From the NCBI GenBank assembly GCA_032718475.1, contig JAUCBJ010008857.1, forward strand, positions 1 to 64,000: a stretch of 64,000 nucleotides of DNA, given 5' to 3'. This DNA is from Nemertoderma westbladi. Taxonomy: Eukaryota > Xenacoelomorpha > Nemertodermatida > Nemertodermatidae. Below, piece after piece: positions 25,446-36,343 of this stretch. Made by a program: the position numbers and the translations under genes. The notes beneath the pieces are model-generated. The model did no database searches, was not told where the DNA came from, and saw only the letters and a program-made list of their open reading frames with translations. Within the stretch, counting starts at the first letter, position 1; every line of letters starts with the position of its first letter.

Positions 25446-26115
25446 GAACACTAGACAATACTACGGTATTTTGATTAGTGGTGAATATAATTAATGCTAC
25501 AGTATTTTGAATAGAGGTGAACACTAGACAATACTACGGTATTTTGATTAGTGGTGAATATAATTAATGCTACAGTATTTTGAATAGAGGTGAACACTAG
25601 ACAATACTACGGTATTTTGATTAGTGGTGAATATAATTAATGCTACAGTATTTTGAATAGAGGTGAACACTAGACAATACTACGGTATTTTGATTAGTGG
25701 TGAATATAATTAATGCTACAGTATTTTGAATAGAGGTGAACACTAGACAATACTACGGTATTTTGATTAGTGGTGAATATAATTAATGCTACAGTATTTT
25801 GAATAGAGGTGAACATTAAATAATACTACGGTATTTTGATTAGTGGTGAATATAATTAATGCTACAGTATTTTGAATAGAGGTGAACACTAGACAATACT
25901 ACGGTATTTTGATTAGTGGTGAATATAATTAATGCTACAGTATTTTGAATAGAGGTGAACACTAGACAATACTACGGTATTTTGATTAGTGGTGAATATA
26001 ATTAATGCTACAGTATTTTGAATAGAGGTGAACACTAGACAATACTACGGTATTTTGATTAGTGGTGAATATAATTAATGCTACAGCATTTTGAATAGAG
26101 GTGAACATTAAATAA
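25446..26115. repeat. 73-bp tandem repeat, about 9 copies, with decayed edge
   Basis: Units start GAACACTAGACAATACTACG and repeat every 73 bp (25446, 25519 and on). Each unit is itself two related halves: ACTACGGTATTTTGATTAGT and GCTACAGTATTTTGAATAGA, each followed by a GGTGAA word. Half-copies decay through 26330. Two copies share the variant AACATTAAATAATACTACG, which shows block amplification. Confidence 0.95.
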
Positions 26116-26459
26116 TACTACGTACCGTATGGGTATGTATATGTAATACTACGTGTTTATATCGTGGTTGTCTAACATCATATAATTATGTATTTTGATT
26201 AGACAGAGGTGAATATGATTACCACATAATACTACAGTATTTTGCTTAGAGGTGAACATGATTAATACTGTACTACAGTATATTGAATAGTGATCAATAC
26301 TACGGCGATTAATACCAAATACCAGGATATTTCAACCGTATGTTATTATTTCGTCCAATTAATTTGCATATTACTGTATTATGACACTGTATATATTTTC
26401 ATGTTTTATTTTATCCATATGTAATTTTAAACGATTTTAAATTTAAGCTGCATAAATCA

Positions 26460-26636
26460 TTTTAAGAGGGGACCTGCATGGAAACGAGTTCTATGAACTC
26501 ATGCAGTTATCCCCGTCAGAACATTTTATTAGATAATCTTTAACATATAAATGTATATTATGTATATGTTCTTATGTATATGTATTTCTGTGTATTTCAT
26601 GCGTTTCTGACAATAAACAACTTCAACTTCACTTCA
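26460..26636 (+). mobile_element. Probable CR1/L2-like LINE 3' tail
   Basis: GGGGACCTGCATGG is followed by an AT-rich stretch with repeated TATGTATATG, then AATAAACAA and a short CTTCAACTTCACTTCAA tail. An AATAAA followed by a short tandem tail instead of poly(A) is typical of CR1/L2-type LINE ends. No coding part remains. It sits inside the 25233-27965 element. Confidence 0.35.
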
Positions 26637-27978
26637 AAGATTGTTGATTCCTCTATGCCCTTATTAAGAAATCTAATTATTTGTTAAGTTTATTTATTAA
26701 CGTTTTATTTATTTATTAATATAGTACCGTAATAATAACAATACCGGTACTTGATTAGCATACATTGCACTGTAATATTGCATATAATTACCTAATTAAC
26801 TAAAACTGCTAATTTACTACCTATGTATTAATAAATGGCACAAACTGCAAATTGATTTATTATTGTACAAAATGCAACAATTCCTAAAAATATGCACTGT
26901 AATATAATAATTTGAGGTTGAGTTAAAAAAGCGTACTAAAAAATGATCGATTAATTAAAAATTACTTAGCTGCTTAGTAGGCCTTAAAATAATACTTAAT
27001 AACTTAATATAAAATGCCACAACAAATTACTGTACAGTAAAGTAATTCACAACATAATTATATTGTAAGTTATATTATTTAAAAATATATCATCAAAAAT
27101 ATTAATCGTCAGTGCGGGCAGAGAGATTGCCGCTTCCGCATCTGGTGCGTGTGCATCTCCACATGAGTTCGACGTAGAGACGAGACTTCCTCGAAGATAA
27201 CTTCATCTGTTCATTGCCATCGAGCAACGACAACACGTTGGGGCCTTGGGGGTGTTTCCGGACCGAGACCGTGTCTGATCCACCACTGAAATACGGCTGC
27301 AGATGACGTCCGCCAAATCTCTGCTAATCGTAAAACGTCAAGGCACTTAACACTTAAACTGGCAATTGTAGGACTACCGACGGCCCGTCGGTACAATTGA
27401 ACATCCCATTAAAAATATTATTTGACTTATTAGTTGCATGATTGCTTACTAACAGTGCAGTAGGTACCGGTCCGGTAGTGCGGTTGTCTGGTTCTGGCAG
27501 GGCAGTCGCAGTAGTACTGCTGTACTGACAGTGCGGCAGTGGTCAAATTAAGAAGTATTTTTCTAGAAAATCCAGTTTTTACACATGCTGCGCGAAGGGC
27601 ACATCGTACTAACTCTGCAGCCGTAAACTTTAGGCCTAGGCCTACATCACATTAAATACACGACCTGGAGTGTCTGTCTGTAGATTTTCCGGCAAATTGA
27701 AGGAAAATTGAGAAAATGGTGCACATTTGAAAACAGGCAAAAATTGACTTTTCGAAAAAAAAAAATGCCATAAACTCATGATTTTCTATCGTGCTGCTCG
27801 AAGCGGAAAATCACCTAATTTGAAATTTTTTTTTCTATGAAGTTACACATACTGCTGTACTGACATAAGTCAGAGAGTGTCTGTGTGAAATTTGAGACAA
27901 ATTGGTCCAAAAATGGCCACTGGGGAAAGGTGTTTGTCACTGTGCCTCAAATGTGATAGAACCGCCACAGGCTGACAG

Positions 27979-29753
27979 TGGACAGGCAGACATGAAATAC
28001 TGAACTGAAATAGCCTATTTCAGTATTTAAGACTGTAAGATCAATCAAAGCATATGCAGAAAGAAGGAAAGGAATCTGTTTAATGTTTAATAGTTTTTAG
28101 CAGTTTCGGGCATATGAAAGAAAGCTGACCGGTACAGCGGGTTACCGCCTACCGGTCAGCCGGTACTGTAAAAAATATACCATAAATAAAATAGTAAGTG
28201 TTTTGTATATGGCTGCATGGAAGTAGCAGAGTAGGGCCTATGCAGGTATGGAATGGGTAAATAAAATGACAAATTCACTTAAAAGAACAAATAACAAATA
28301 CTTAAAGAACGCCCTTTTTGGAGGGTAAAAAAATTGCATCCACTGGCTGACTGGTACGCAAACCAATTATTACCAGTCAGCCAGTACCAAAAGCAAAAGG
28401 TACCAAAGTAATAATAATAAACATACACCCCCAGGCGGGGTAAAGACCATCATAAGAAATTAGTAATAATAAGAAGTAAGGAGCGCGAAATATGAAATAT
28501 TATCAAATGTCCCCAAAGTAATATGACCCAATTATTGTACCGTACAGTTGTAGGCTACCGGTACTATCTGAGGTCTGACTGTATTAAATATTGGTTCACG
28601 GTCCTTGACATAGGTGACCATTATTACCGTAATGTGTGTGTGTGTGTGTGTTAGTGTGTGTGTGTGTGTGTGTGTCCAGAGCGATATCTCAGTTATTTAT
28701 TAATCAATCGAAACAAAATTTGGACAAAAGTTAGATATAGGGATGGCGAAGGCTCATACAAAAAATTGGGTGTCGAGATGGTATTTGTGCGATGTGAGCG
28801 CTATATTTGCGTGTTTTCGCATGGTTTAGGAAAAAGCTATCTTGTCATAGGGAACGCAATGAATGATTCTGATATTTGGCATGGAGGTACCTGAATTATT
28901 TGTAAATCGATTAACGGAGGCCGATTTTTAAATTTGGACCTACATTATGACCTAATTGAAGATTTAATTAAGGTAATTAATTAGCACTGCTAGTACTGTC
29001 TGATTGTCTGCCTGTAGTAGGCATACCGGACCGGTACTACCTGACCACTGTAGGCCTATCTGCCTATCTTCATACTGTCATAGGTCAGTACAGCAGTAGG
29101 TCCTAGCCTAGCCCTAGCAGTAAATATAATATTTCGCCATGTTCGCAGGCGACTTCGCACTGACTACCAGTAGGCCTATGCAGCTATGCTATGAGATTAA
29201 CCGTCCAGTCGTTCAGATGCATATGGTACCGGTACTGGAACGGGTTACGGTTTAATCCTGCATTTGTCAATTACGACAATACCGGTACGACTTTGAGTAC
29301 CGCTGTACCGGTACGCGGTAGCCTACCGTTACCGGTTGACCGGTAGGCGTAGGCGGTAGACCTACGGTGCGATGGTAGCCAGCCGGTAGGTGGTAGGCTT
29401 ACCGTACCAGTATAAATGTTGGCGGATGGCGGGATGACGTCGTGTGGCGCGTAATTACTTACCGGTTGCCGGTAGACGCCTACCCAACTCGTAACTGGTG
29501 GTCGTGGTCGTGGTGGGATGAGCACAGGAGCATGAGGTCGCCTACGATGGGAACAAGTGAAAAGGAAACATAGGCCTACCCGAACGAAAACGTATTATTA
29601 TTGTACTGATTAAGTAGGAGGACCGTGAACCTTCCAGGCTTGCCAGCTTGTTATTATTATTATTAAACACAGTGAAATATTATAAAATGAATTAAAATTG
29701 TCACCGGAGAAAAACAACTACTGTATGGTGATTTAAAAATCAATAGTACACAG
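27979..29753. other. Intergenic stretch rich in CCGGTAC and TAGGCCTA words
   Basis: No gene is supported. It contains a GT microsatellite, many copies of CCGGTAC/GGTACC and several TAGGCCTA palindromes. The frames at 28658-28894 and 29271-29525 read low-complexity or repeat sequence. Confidence 0.5.
28633..28675. repeat. (TG)n microsatellite
   Basis: About twenty TG dinucleotides interrupted once by TTAG. Confidence 0.95.
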
Positions 29754-30220
29754 ATAGGGCTGATAAAAACATAGGCCTACAGAATGCAGGAAAAATAAAA
29801 ATAACTTAGTAAATGGTAATTTGAATAATCAAGTAAAGAGCAGTCGACAGTAGTGCTGATGAAAGAAACATACAGAAGAACAGTGAAATAAAATAACTAG
29901 GATTATAACAGATAAAATCATATTGGGGAAGATAGCTACTGTAAATAAATAGTTAAAAATAGCGAAAGTCATCTTTAGGTCAAAAATAAAACGGCGCACT
30001 TCCAGTGGTTGAAGATGTAAAAGTTTAATTCGATCTAGATAGCTTACTGTACAATCTAAATCACAACGTTTAAAAAGACAACGTGAAAAATATCACTGGA
30101 CCCTCTCAAGTAAGTCTATACTACCTAAATGAAATGGAGACATACACTGCCAGATTGGAGTACAATATTCTAAAATGGACGTACATAAGATTTAAAAGCA
30201 GTAATTAGATACAATTATCA
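29754..30220 (-). pseudogene. 3' part of a CR1-like LINE (left arm of a large inverted repeat)
   Basis: The reverse complement matches 35890-36343 closely, from TTACTGCTTTTAAATCTTAT through the reading RIKLLHLQPLEVRRFIFDL to the 3' end at ATAGGGCTGATAAAAAC. It is the C-terminal and 3' end of the minus-strand LINE whose upstream parts lie at 32972-35064, the two being separated by the element at 30230-32962. Stops and frameshifts break the frame. Confidence 0.75.
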
Positions 30221-30456
30221 ACTACAAGAGGGTGTTTGAAAAAGGTGGACTGGACACAGAAAACAATGACAACGGACAGACCAATCAGAAAGGTATTAAG
30301 CAAAGCAGTTTGTAGTAATTGGTCTGTCCACCTTTTTCAAGTTTTCGCTTTCTTAGTTACATAATTGGGAATAAGATGTGTGTTTGAAAAAGTAAAATAG
30401 CGGACGCATCCATCTACAAAACTTTTGCGAGGGAACTTAGCATCCCCTACGCCACT

Positions 30457-31779
30457 ATGTACACACAGAGCTTCCAGTCACAAAAGTATCCCCTGGAATG
30501 GAAAAAGGCATATGTGTCATCGTTGGCTAAGAGTAAAGATTCAACTATAGAAGACATGAAAACATTTCGACCGGTATGTGTTTCTCCAATTAGTGCTCGC
30601 GGTATAGACAAGCTTGCACTTGAGATGTTTCGAATGGCTACTGAATTATCAGACGATAATTGCCAATTCGCTTATAAAAAGAATCGATCAACGGCAGATG
30701 CAGTAATTACTTTAATCCATCAAATTTCATCTGCATTGGACACACCATCAACAATAGCAAAATGCATTTTCATAGACTACTCTTCAGCGTTCAATACGGT
30801 TCTTCAGCGCAAGTTTCTAAATAAACTGTTGAACGAGTTATCCCCAGAATATAAATGGCTAGCAACCTGGATTCATTCTTATATGAATAACTTTCGACAA
30901 ATCGTTAAATCAGGAACGGTAATGTCGGCTGAGCAAGCAGTGACAGTCGGTTTCCCTCAAGGCGGGCCCATGAGCGGACCTTTATTTACGAAAAATACAG
31001 ATGATATTAAATCCACAGACAATTCTATAGCGAAATATTCCGATGACACGCGGACCCAAAAAGCGATTACAAATTGGTCAGATAACTTAGTATATGAAAA
31101 TACGATTGCAAATATAATCGAAAGATCTATTGAGAAAAATTTAAAGATTAATCCTAAGAAGTCAGAGGAGCTTTGCTTCATACCTCGAAACTTACAAAAT
31201 GAGCTACTGCTTGATATTTCTGCATCACGTATTGTAATTGATGGTAAATGTGTTCCACGTCCCACAGCGGTAAAATATTTAGGTGTATTTATTTCCCAAG
31301 ATTTATCGTGGAACCAGCATGTCAATCACGTTGTTCATAAAGCTAATTACTCAGTGCGACAATTTAGCTTTATAGTTCGATTTTTAACTGAGAGAACGGC
31401 TATATTCATTTTTAACACATATATTTTACCGATTTATACATACTGTGCTGTTGCCTGGGTACCGAATATTACTGAAAAGCTGCGGAAAAAACTACGTAGG
31501 CCGATTTCGCTATATGCCAAACATTCAAAAGTTAATAAACAGATGCTTTTTGATATTGTAAATGGTTGTTATAAAGGTATTTTTAAGAAAATGGTCGACA
31601 AAATTATAGATTCAAAAGATCATCCGTTGCATAAATCGTTGTTAGCACATACCTCTAGAAATGCCTCAACTAGGAACAATTTTGCCATATCTTACTGTCG
31701 TACTCACAATTATAGAAACTCTTTTATACCAACTGCACTGCATTTTTTGAACAAGCCGGAAACTTTACAATATTTGTAG
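30457..31779 (+). pseudogene. 5'-truncated non-LTR retrotransposon reverse transcriptase
   Basis: A 440-codon open frame covers most of an RT domain and the C-terminal region. Visible motifs, in order: QFAYKKNRSTADAV; the first catalytic Asp in FIDYSSAF; GFPQGGPMSGPLF, equivalent to the PQG motif; KYSDD in place of FADD, with both Asp present; and TAVKYLGVFISQDLSW. It ends in FIPTALHFLNKP, like jockey/CR1-type LINE C-termini. The endonuclease and N-terminal RT are missing, so it is a dead-on-arrival copy, yet the remaining frame is free of stops. The 3' end near 32205 carries AATAATAATAATAAATAAA. It lies within the 30230-32962 inverted-repeat element. Confidence 0.8.
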
Positions 31780-32300
31780 TAACAATATTGTTATTACATC
31801 TTTTCGGCCATAGTACCGTGTTTTACTTTGATTATCTTTTTTTTTTTAGAAAATACCGTTTTAATTTTTATTTGACTAGTATAATTCTAATTTTTGTAAT
31901 ATCTGCATCATTATATGAACTCATTTCCTGCCATATATATAGTTTTTATATATCTGCCTTATATGAATTGTCCCAACTTGTTGAATATCATAGTACTTAA
32001 TGATAGGTTCGATTTTAGCTCTTAAAGTGTGCATATTTTAATTAATATTTTGAAATTTTTAATAGATCACGGTAATATAACTTAATCTACATAGCGTATT
32101 TTATAATCATATACATTTCTTTTTACTTTAATTGCTTGATGTGCATTAATAATATTCCTCTTTATATATCCATATACGGGAATAAAAGCCAATATTAATA
32201 ATAATAATAAATAAAGGTGGACTGGACACATGCACAAAAACATAGATAATAGTCTGACCAATCAGAAACGTATTAAAGCAATGCTATTTATTAGGTGTAA
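31780..32300. other. LINE 3' untranslated region and element interior
   Basis: An AT-rich 3' UTR follows the RT frame up to an AATA-rich tail at about 32205. A degenerate copy of the inverted-repeat end (AAAGGTGGACTGGACACA) comes next. No gene is visible. Confidence 0.5.
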
Positions 32301-32308
32301 TAAGGTGT

Positions 32309-32341
32309 GAATCGCATGCGAATCGCATGCGAATCGCATGC
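32309..32341. repeat. 11-bp repeat with nested GCATGC palindromes, 3 copies
   Basis: GAATCGCATGC is repeated three times exactly and followed by GTGGAATCGC. Each copy ends in the palindrome GCATGC. Confidence 0.95.
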
Positions 32342-32866
32342 GTGGAATCGCTTCCCTATTTTACATGCGACTCACAAGAGTTTTTATCGCTATTTATTGT
32401 GACGTAATAAAAACGCACGACGCTTTAAAATCACTTACGATACGCGACCTCCACTCCCAAAATATGGGGACTTATTTACCTCCCTCGCTGCGCTCGGTCG
32501 TTTAACAACAGATCTCGGGATGAACGGTAAATAAAGCATATTATATTTCCCTCACAGTACAATAGGTAGTTATTGTAATTAACTTTATACTGTAATGAGT
32601 TAGAATATTGACGTTCCAATATTGATGCTAAGGTTGTAAGGCTCAGCTCATAGACTTCGTGGCTCGCCCCATATTATTGAACTTGGCCTATTTCGACAAC
32701 TTCGGTTGGTCACAGTAAGTATGGGATAATAATAACAATAATAATCCCAGAATACATAAAAACCTTCTGAATTTTTTTTAAAAACGTGGACAGAGCTGCT
32801 ATAATGTGCAAATCAATCTGATTGGTCAATTTATTACCTGTTCTTTCTCAACCCAGTCCACCTTAT
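32342..32866. other. Element interior, no gene seen
   Basis: This contains CTTCGTGGCTCGCCCC, whose complement recurs at 47017-47032, and an AT-rich stretch. It ends in partial transposon ends with CCAGTCCACC. Confidence 0.4.
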
Positions 32867-32971
32867 TCAAAATTGAAAAAGGTGGACAACAAAGCTGAAA
32901 CCCGTGATTGGTCTGTCCATTGTCCATGTTTTCTGTGTCCAGTCCACCTTTTTCAAACACCCACTACAAGA

Positions 32972-33180
32972 TACACTATCATTAATTACGTCCAGTAGGT
33001 CATTAATAAAGAGGACAAACAAAATTGGACCAAGGACGCTACCTTGAGTGCAATGAGGGGTACCAGATAAAACAACACAAACATTGGAAAAACTATTCCC
33101 AACCACAACACGTTGGCTACAATCCGATAAAAATTGAGTTAGCCATAATAGCAAATCTCCAGATATACCATAGTTATTAA
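32972..33180 (-). pseudogene. CR1-like LINE, reverse transcriptase palm fragment
   Basis: The minus strand reads LLWLTQFLSDCSQRVVVGNSF, then GTPHCTQGSVLGPILF and VLFINDLLDVIND, the palm region of a CR1-like RT. The apparent 95-codon frame at 32867-33154 continues into the 30230-32962 element, so its C-terminal residues are not LINE sequence. Upstream the RT N-terminal half is missing, replaced by an AT-rich joint at 33181-33310. Confidence 0.8.
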
Positions 33181-33310
33181 GTTATGAAGTTATTGAATAA
33201 GATATAATTTATTATTATGAATGTAATTATATATGAATAATGAATTATGATAATTTTCGTAACGCCATCAGTACCAGAGGGCAATTCATTCATTCTTTAT
33301 AGGGTTGTAG

Positions 33311-34391
33311 CGGTTGTAATTAACCTTTCCCAGTATGGCGCCTACGCCACAATCTTTTTTTAACAGGCTGTAATCGTTGCACATAGCACGGATAAACTGT
33401 TTTGCATTTCTTAAAAGTTTTATAAGGAACAAAATTCGAGATACCTTCCTTTAAGACATCAATAAAGCACGAATAAAAATCGTTAACAGTGGTACACCTA
33501 ATGAATTTACTTTTGAAATCTGATTATTTAATAAAATTCGCAAATGCCGAATAATCGCCTTTGTGAAAATCATAGTAGCCGCCTGAAATATTTTCTAATG
33601 TAACATAGGATGAGGCTAATATCTCAAAATCCACCGTGTCATGATCGCTCATTGAAAAGGACTCTTTAAGTTCTACATTGGAAACAAACTTTGTATTGGT
33701 TGAAAAAATTAAATCGAGCACGCTATCACCTCTAGTAGGGTTCAACTGTAGTTGAGTTAAACCGGCTTGCAAAATAAAGGTAGCAAAATTAACATATACA
33801 CTTTTTTATTATTATTATTATTATTTAATCAAATAAAATTGACATATTGAAAGATACACATTAAAAATACACATTAAAATACCCTTTACTGTTATAGCGA
33901 TACTATTATCTGGATATGTAAAACTGGTCCAATCAAAAAGAGGGAAATTAAAATCACCTGTTATAATACAAGGGTAATCTGTATCACAATAAAAGGATAG
34001 TGCTTCCAACAAGGCAGAGGTATAATCAGCCATGTCAGGTCGAAGTGGGGGGCGATAGGCACAGACAAAGAGAGATTTGTTCACTCCAATTAGATCTATA
34101 GCAACTGCTTCCACAGAGCTAAGATTACTACAGTATAGGGAGTTTGACTGGAGTGCACGACAGATTCGCACGATGTAATACAGTATCAACACCCCGCCAC
34201 CAGATCTATTCAATCTGTCGGCACGTTTTATATCGTGTCCAACTCGATATCATGGAATCTGTTATTTCATCGTTTGCCCATGATTCAGTTATTGCAATTA
34301 AATCGTAAGTGCCGGAGCTGAACAGAAGTTCTAGGTCTGGCAGCTTGTTTTTAATCGAAAGGGCATTCAGGCATTTACAGTTAAGGAACAC
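33311..34391 (-). pseudogene. CR1-like LINE, broken AP-endonuclease region
   Basis: Three minus-strand pieces in order form an APE-type endonuclease. 34391-34206 has LPDLELLFSSGTYDLIAITE followed by SW. 34213-33821 has SGGGVLI, VCAYRPP and the catalytic ITGDFN. 33772-33524 has LNPTRGDSVLDLIFSTN and the C-terminal SDHDTVDF. The first join is a frameshift; between the second and third a low-complexity insertion (TTATTATTATTATT near 33808) interrupts. Below 33524 the frame reads the APE-RT linker (KKRLWRRRHTGKG) before it is lost. Such endonucleases nick target DNA for LINE insertion; this copy is dead. Confidence 0.85.
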
Positions 34392-34605
34392 ACTGGGTGT
34401 GTAAGAGAGTTTCTTCCCTCACCCTCAGTTAGTATTCCGGATTCCTCTTTCCGGATTTTTTTCTCAGAAAGGAAGTATCGCTACACTGTTTGTCGGCTGG
34501 ACGTTCTGAGCTGGCCCCAGCTGGAGGTGCAGACCGAGCAGTGGACTTGGACGGACGCTTCGTGTCTGAGACCAGGTTGTTTATCCTAACTTCATCATCG
34601 CACTT

Positions 34606-35064
34606 CTAAGAACTATCACGTTTCCATTTTCCCTCCGAGTTTATAGCGAAACGCCAAACTGATCCGTCAGGACGCAAGCTGTTGCTTTCCAGTGATTTAT
34701 CCACCGAATCGTTTAAACCACGAACGGTTTTTGTTACCCTAGCCCGTTCACGTCTTTGTTCCAGCGACAGGCTAGGGTGGACACGAACAGACTTGCAGAT
34801 ATCGGAACTATCATCACGTGACGCAGCTTCCACGAGGCCAGTGCGAAAAGATCGGGTATCGTTGTCCGACTTACAAACGACTTTGACGAGCCTGTTTTTA
34901 CCATCGGCTAGTCGACCCAGCCTAGCAACATCTTCAACAGAGGATAGTTCGACACCAGCCGATGGGCACAAAAAGTTTACTTTCTCTTTATCTTTATCTA
35001 AGTTGACGGTATCCTTGTTTGTAAACCCTGCAGCGAAATGATATCCATTACTAACGGATCTCAT
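34606..35064 (-). pseudogene. CR1-like LINE ORF1-like protein fragment
   Basis: A 152-codon frame lies just upstream of the endonuclease piece, in the same orientation. It is highly charged, with VRVHPSLSLEQRRERARVTK and SLRPDGSVWRFAINSEGKWK. These resemble the C-terminal part of LINE ORF1 nucleic-acid-binding proteins, but no zinc knuckle is visible. Position and orientation support assignment to the LINE; sequence alone would not. Confidence 0.55.
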
Positions 35065-35274
35065 GGAACGAATGCACCGATTGCTGATCGATCATGCATT
35101 CGGAGCCATTAACAACATCCCTCCGGATGAAGATGAGACTCGTATTCTGGAATTCTCGAATTCTGGAGAGAGCATGGTCCTGAGGATATCCAGATGATGG
35201 ATCAACTTCTTGTAAAAGCTGCTACCTCAAAACTCCCTATTCTGTAATTTGTGTGGGAACCCTATAAAGAACCC
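35065..35274 (+). other. Short coding-like fragment of unknown origin
   Basis: The plus strand reads LMERMHRLLIDHAFGAINN, then shifts frame at a short duplication around GAATTCTCGAATTCTGGAG and continues QMMDQLLVKAATSKLPIL to a stop. I do not recognise it; a transposon remnant is likely. Confidence 0.25.
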
Positions 35275-36343
35275 AAGTGAATTGCCCTCTGGTACTGATG
35301 GCGTTACGAAAATTATCATAATTCATTATTCATATATAATTATATTCATAATAATAAATTATATCTTATTCAATAACTTAATAACTTAATAACTATGGTA
35401 TATCTGGAGATTTGCTATTATGGCTAACTGCATTTTTATCGGATTGTAGCCAACGTGTTGTGGTTGGGAATAGTTTTTCCAATGTTTGTGTTGTTTTATC
35501 TGGTACCCCTCATTGCCCTCAAGGTAGTCCTCAGGTAGTTGTTTGTCCTCTTTATTAATGACCTACTGGACGTAATTAATGATAGTATATCTTGCAAATT
35601 GTTTGCCGACGATGTTAAGGTGTACGAGCGTTCCTTAGATCGACTTTCACTCACGGAATCGTTATCAGCTTGGAAACGTGGGCTGATGTATGGCAACTTA
35701 AAATTGCAGGTAAAATTACAGTACATGTTAGGTGGTAAATATTTAAAAGTTGATACTTCCTGTAGAGACCTTGGCATTACAGTGTGCAGTACTCTAAATT
35801 TTAATGTTTATTGTCGCGAACAAGCTGCCAAAGCATTAAAAATGACAAATTTGATTTTTAAATGTTTCCAAACAAACAATCGTACTGCCTTAATTACTGC
35901 TTTTAAATCTTATGTACGTCCATTTTAGAATATTGTACTCCAATCTGGCAGTGTATGGTCTCCATTTCATTTAGGTAGTATAGACTTAATTGAGAGGGTC
36001 CAGTTATATTTTTCACGTCGTCTTTTTAAACGTCTCTTTAGATTGTACAGTAAGCTATCTAGATCGAATTAAACTTTTACATCTTCAACCACTGGAAGTG
36101 CGCCGTTTTATTTTTGACCTAAAGATGACTTTCGCTATTTTTGACTATCTATTTACAGTAGCTATCTTCCCCAATATGATTTTATCTGTTATAATCCTAG
36201 TTATTTTATTTCACTGTTCTTCTGTATGTTTCTTTCATCAGCACTACTGTCGACTGCTCTTTACTTGATTATTCAAATTACCATTTAATACGTTATTTTT
36301 ATTTTTCCTGCATTCTGTAGGCCTATGTTTTTATCAGCCCTAT
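35275..36343 (+). pseudogene. CR1-like LINE RT and C-terminus (right arm of the inverted repeat)
   Basis: This is the plus-strand twin of the minus-strand LINE. It opens with the same AT-rich joint (ATTGCCCTCTGGTACTGATG) found at the other arm. It reads VLFINDLLDVINDSIS and the catalytic LFADDVKVYE, then KVDTSCRDLGITVCSTLNF, SYVRPF, LIERVQLYFSRRLFKRL and LHLQPLEVRRFIFDLKM. Frameshifts and stops occur at about 35534, 35927 and 36070. It keeps about 290 bp (35595-35885) that the minus-strand copy lacks. Confidence 0.8.

Larger units (their letters stand above)
25233..27965. mobile_element. 2.7-kb terminal-inverted-repeat element, no transposase
   Basis: The two 28-bp ends are inverted copies of each other with 26 matches: GCGGT, two unmatched bases, then TATCACATTTGAGGCACAGTG. 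A direct repeat CACAGGCTGACAG flanks the element at 25220-25232 and 27966-27978, which looks like a target-site duplication. The interior holds three imperfect 60-70 bp repeats (25270-25410, GATTCCCCTATGCCC-type, with an echo at 26640), the 73-bp array and a LINE tail. No transposase frame is visible, so it is non-autonomous. A 13-bp duplication is longer than is usual for known DNA transposon groups, so the superfamily is left open. Confidence 0.65.
30230..32962. mobile_element. 2.7-kb inverted-repeat element with 9-bp target duplication
   Basis: The ends are inverted copies over about 58 bp with three mismatches, beginning GGGTGTTTGAAAAAGGTGGA. ACTACAAGA flanks both sides (30221-30229 and 32963-32971). 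A 9-bp duplication fits the Mutator-like group, though no transposase is present. Further partial copies of the same end occur inside: inverted at 30316-30340, direct at 32213-32275, inverted at 32820-32868 and direct at 32873-32885. The unit is therefore a nest of related short elements with a LINE fragment between them. It interrupts the CR1-like LINE on the minus strand. Confidence 0.75.

Noticed and set aside
27211-27396. 61-codon minus-strand frame in a GC-richer patch
   Set aside because: No recognisable domain or splice signals, and it lies inside the 25233-27965 element. Possibly a transposon remnant, but unsupported.
28658-28894. 78-codon plus-strand frame after the TG microsatellite
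   Set aside because: It begins in the microsatellite and resembles dispersed repeat sequence.
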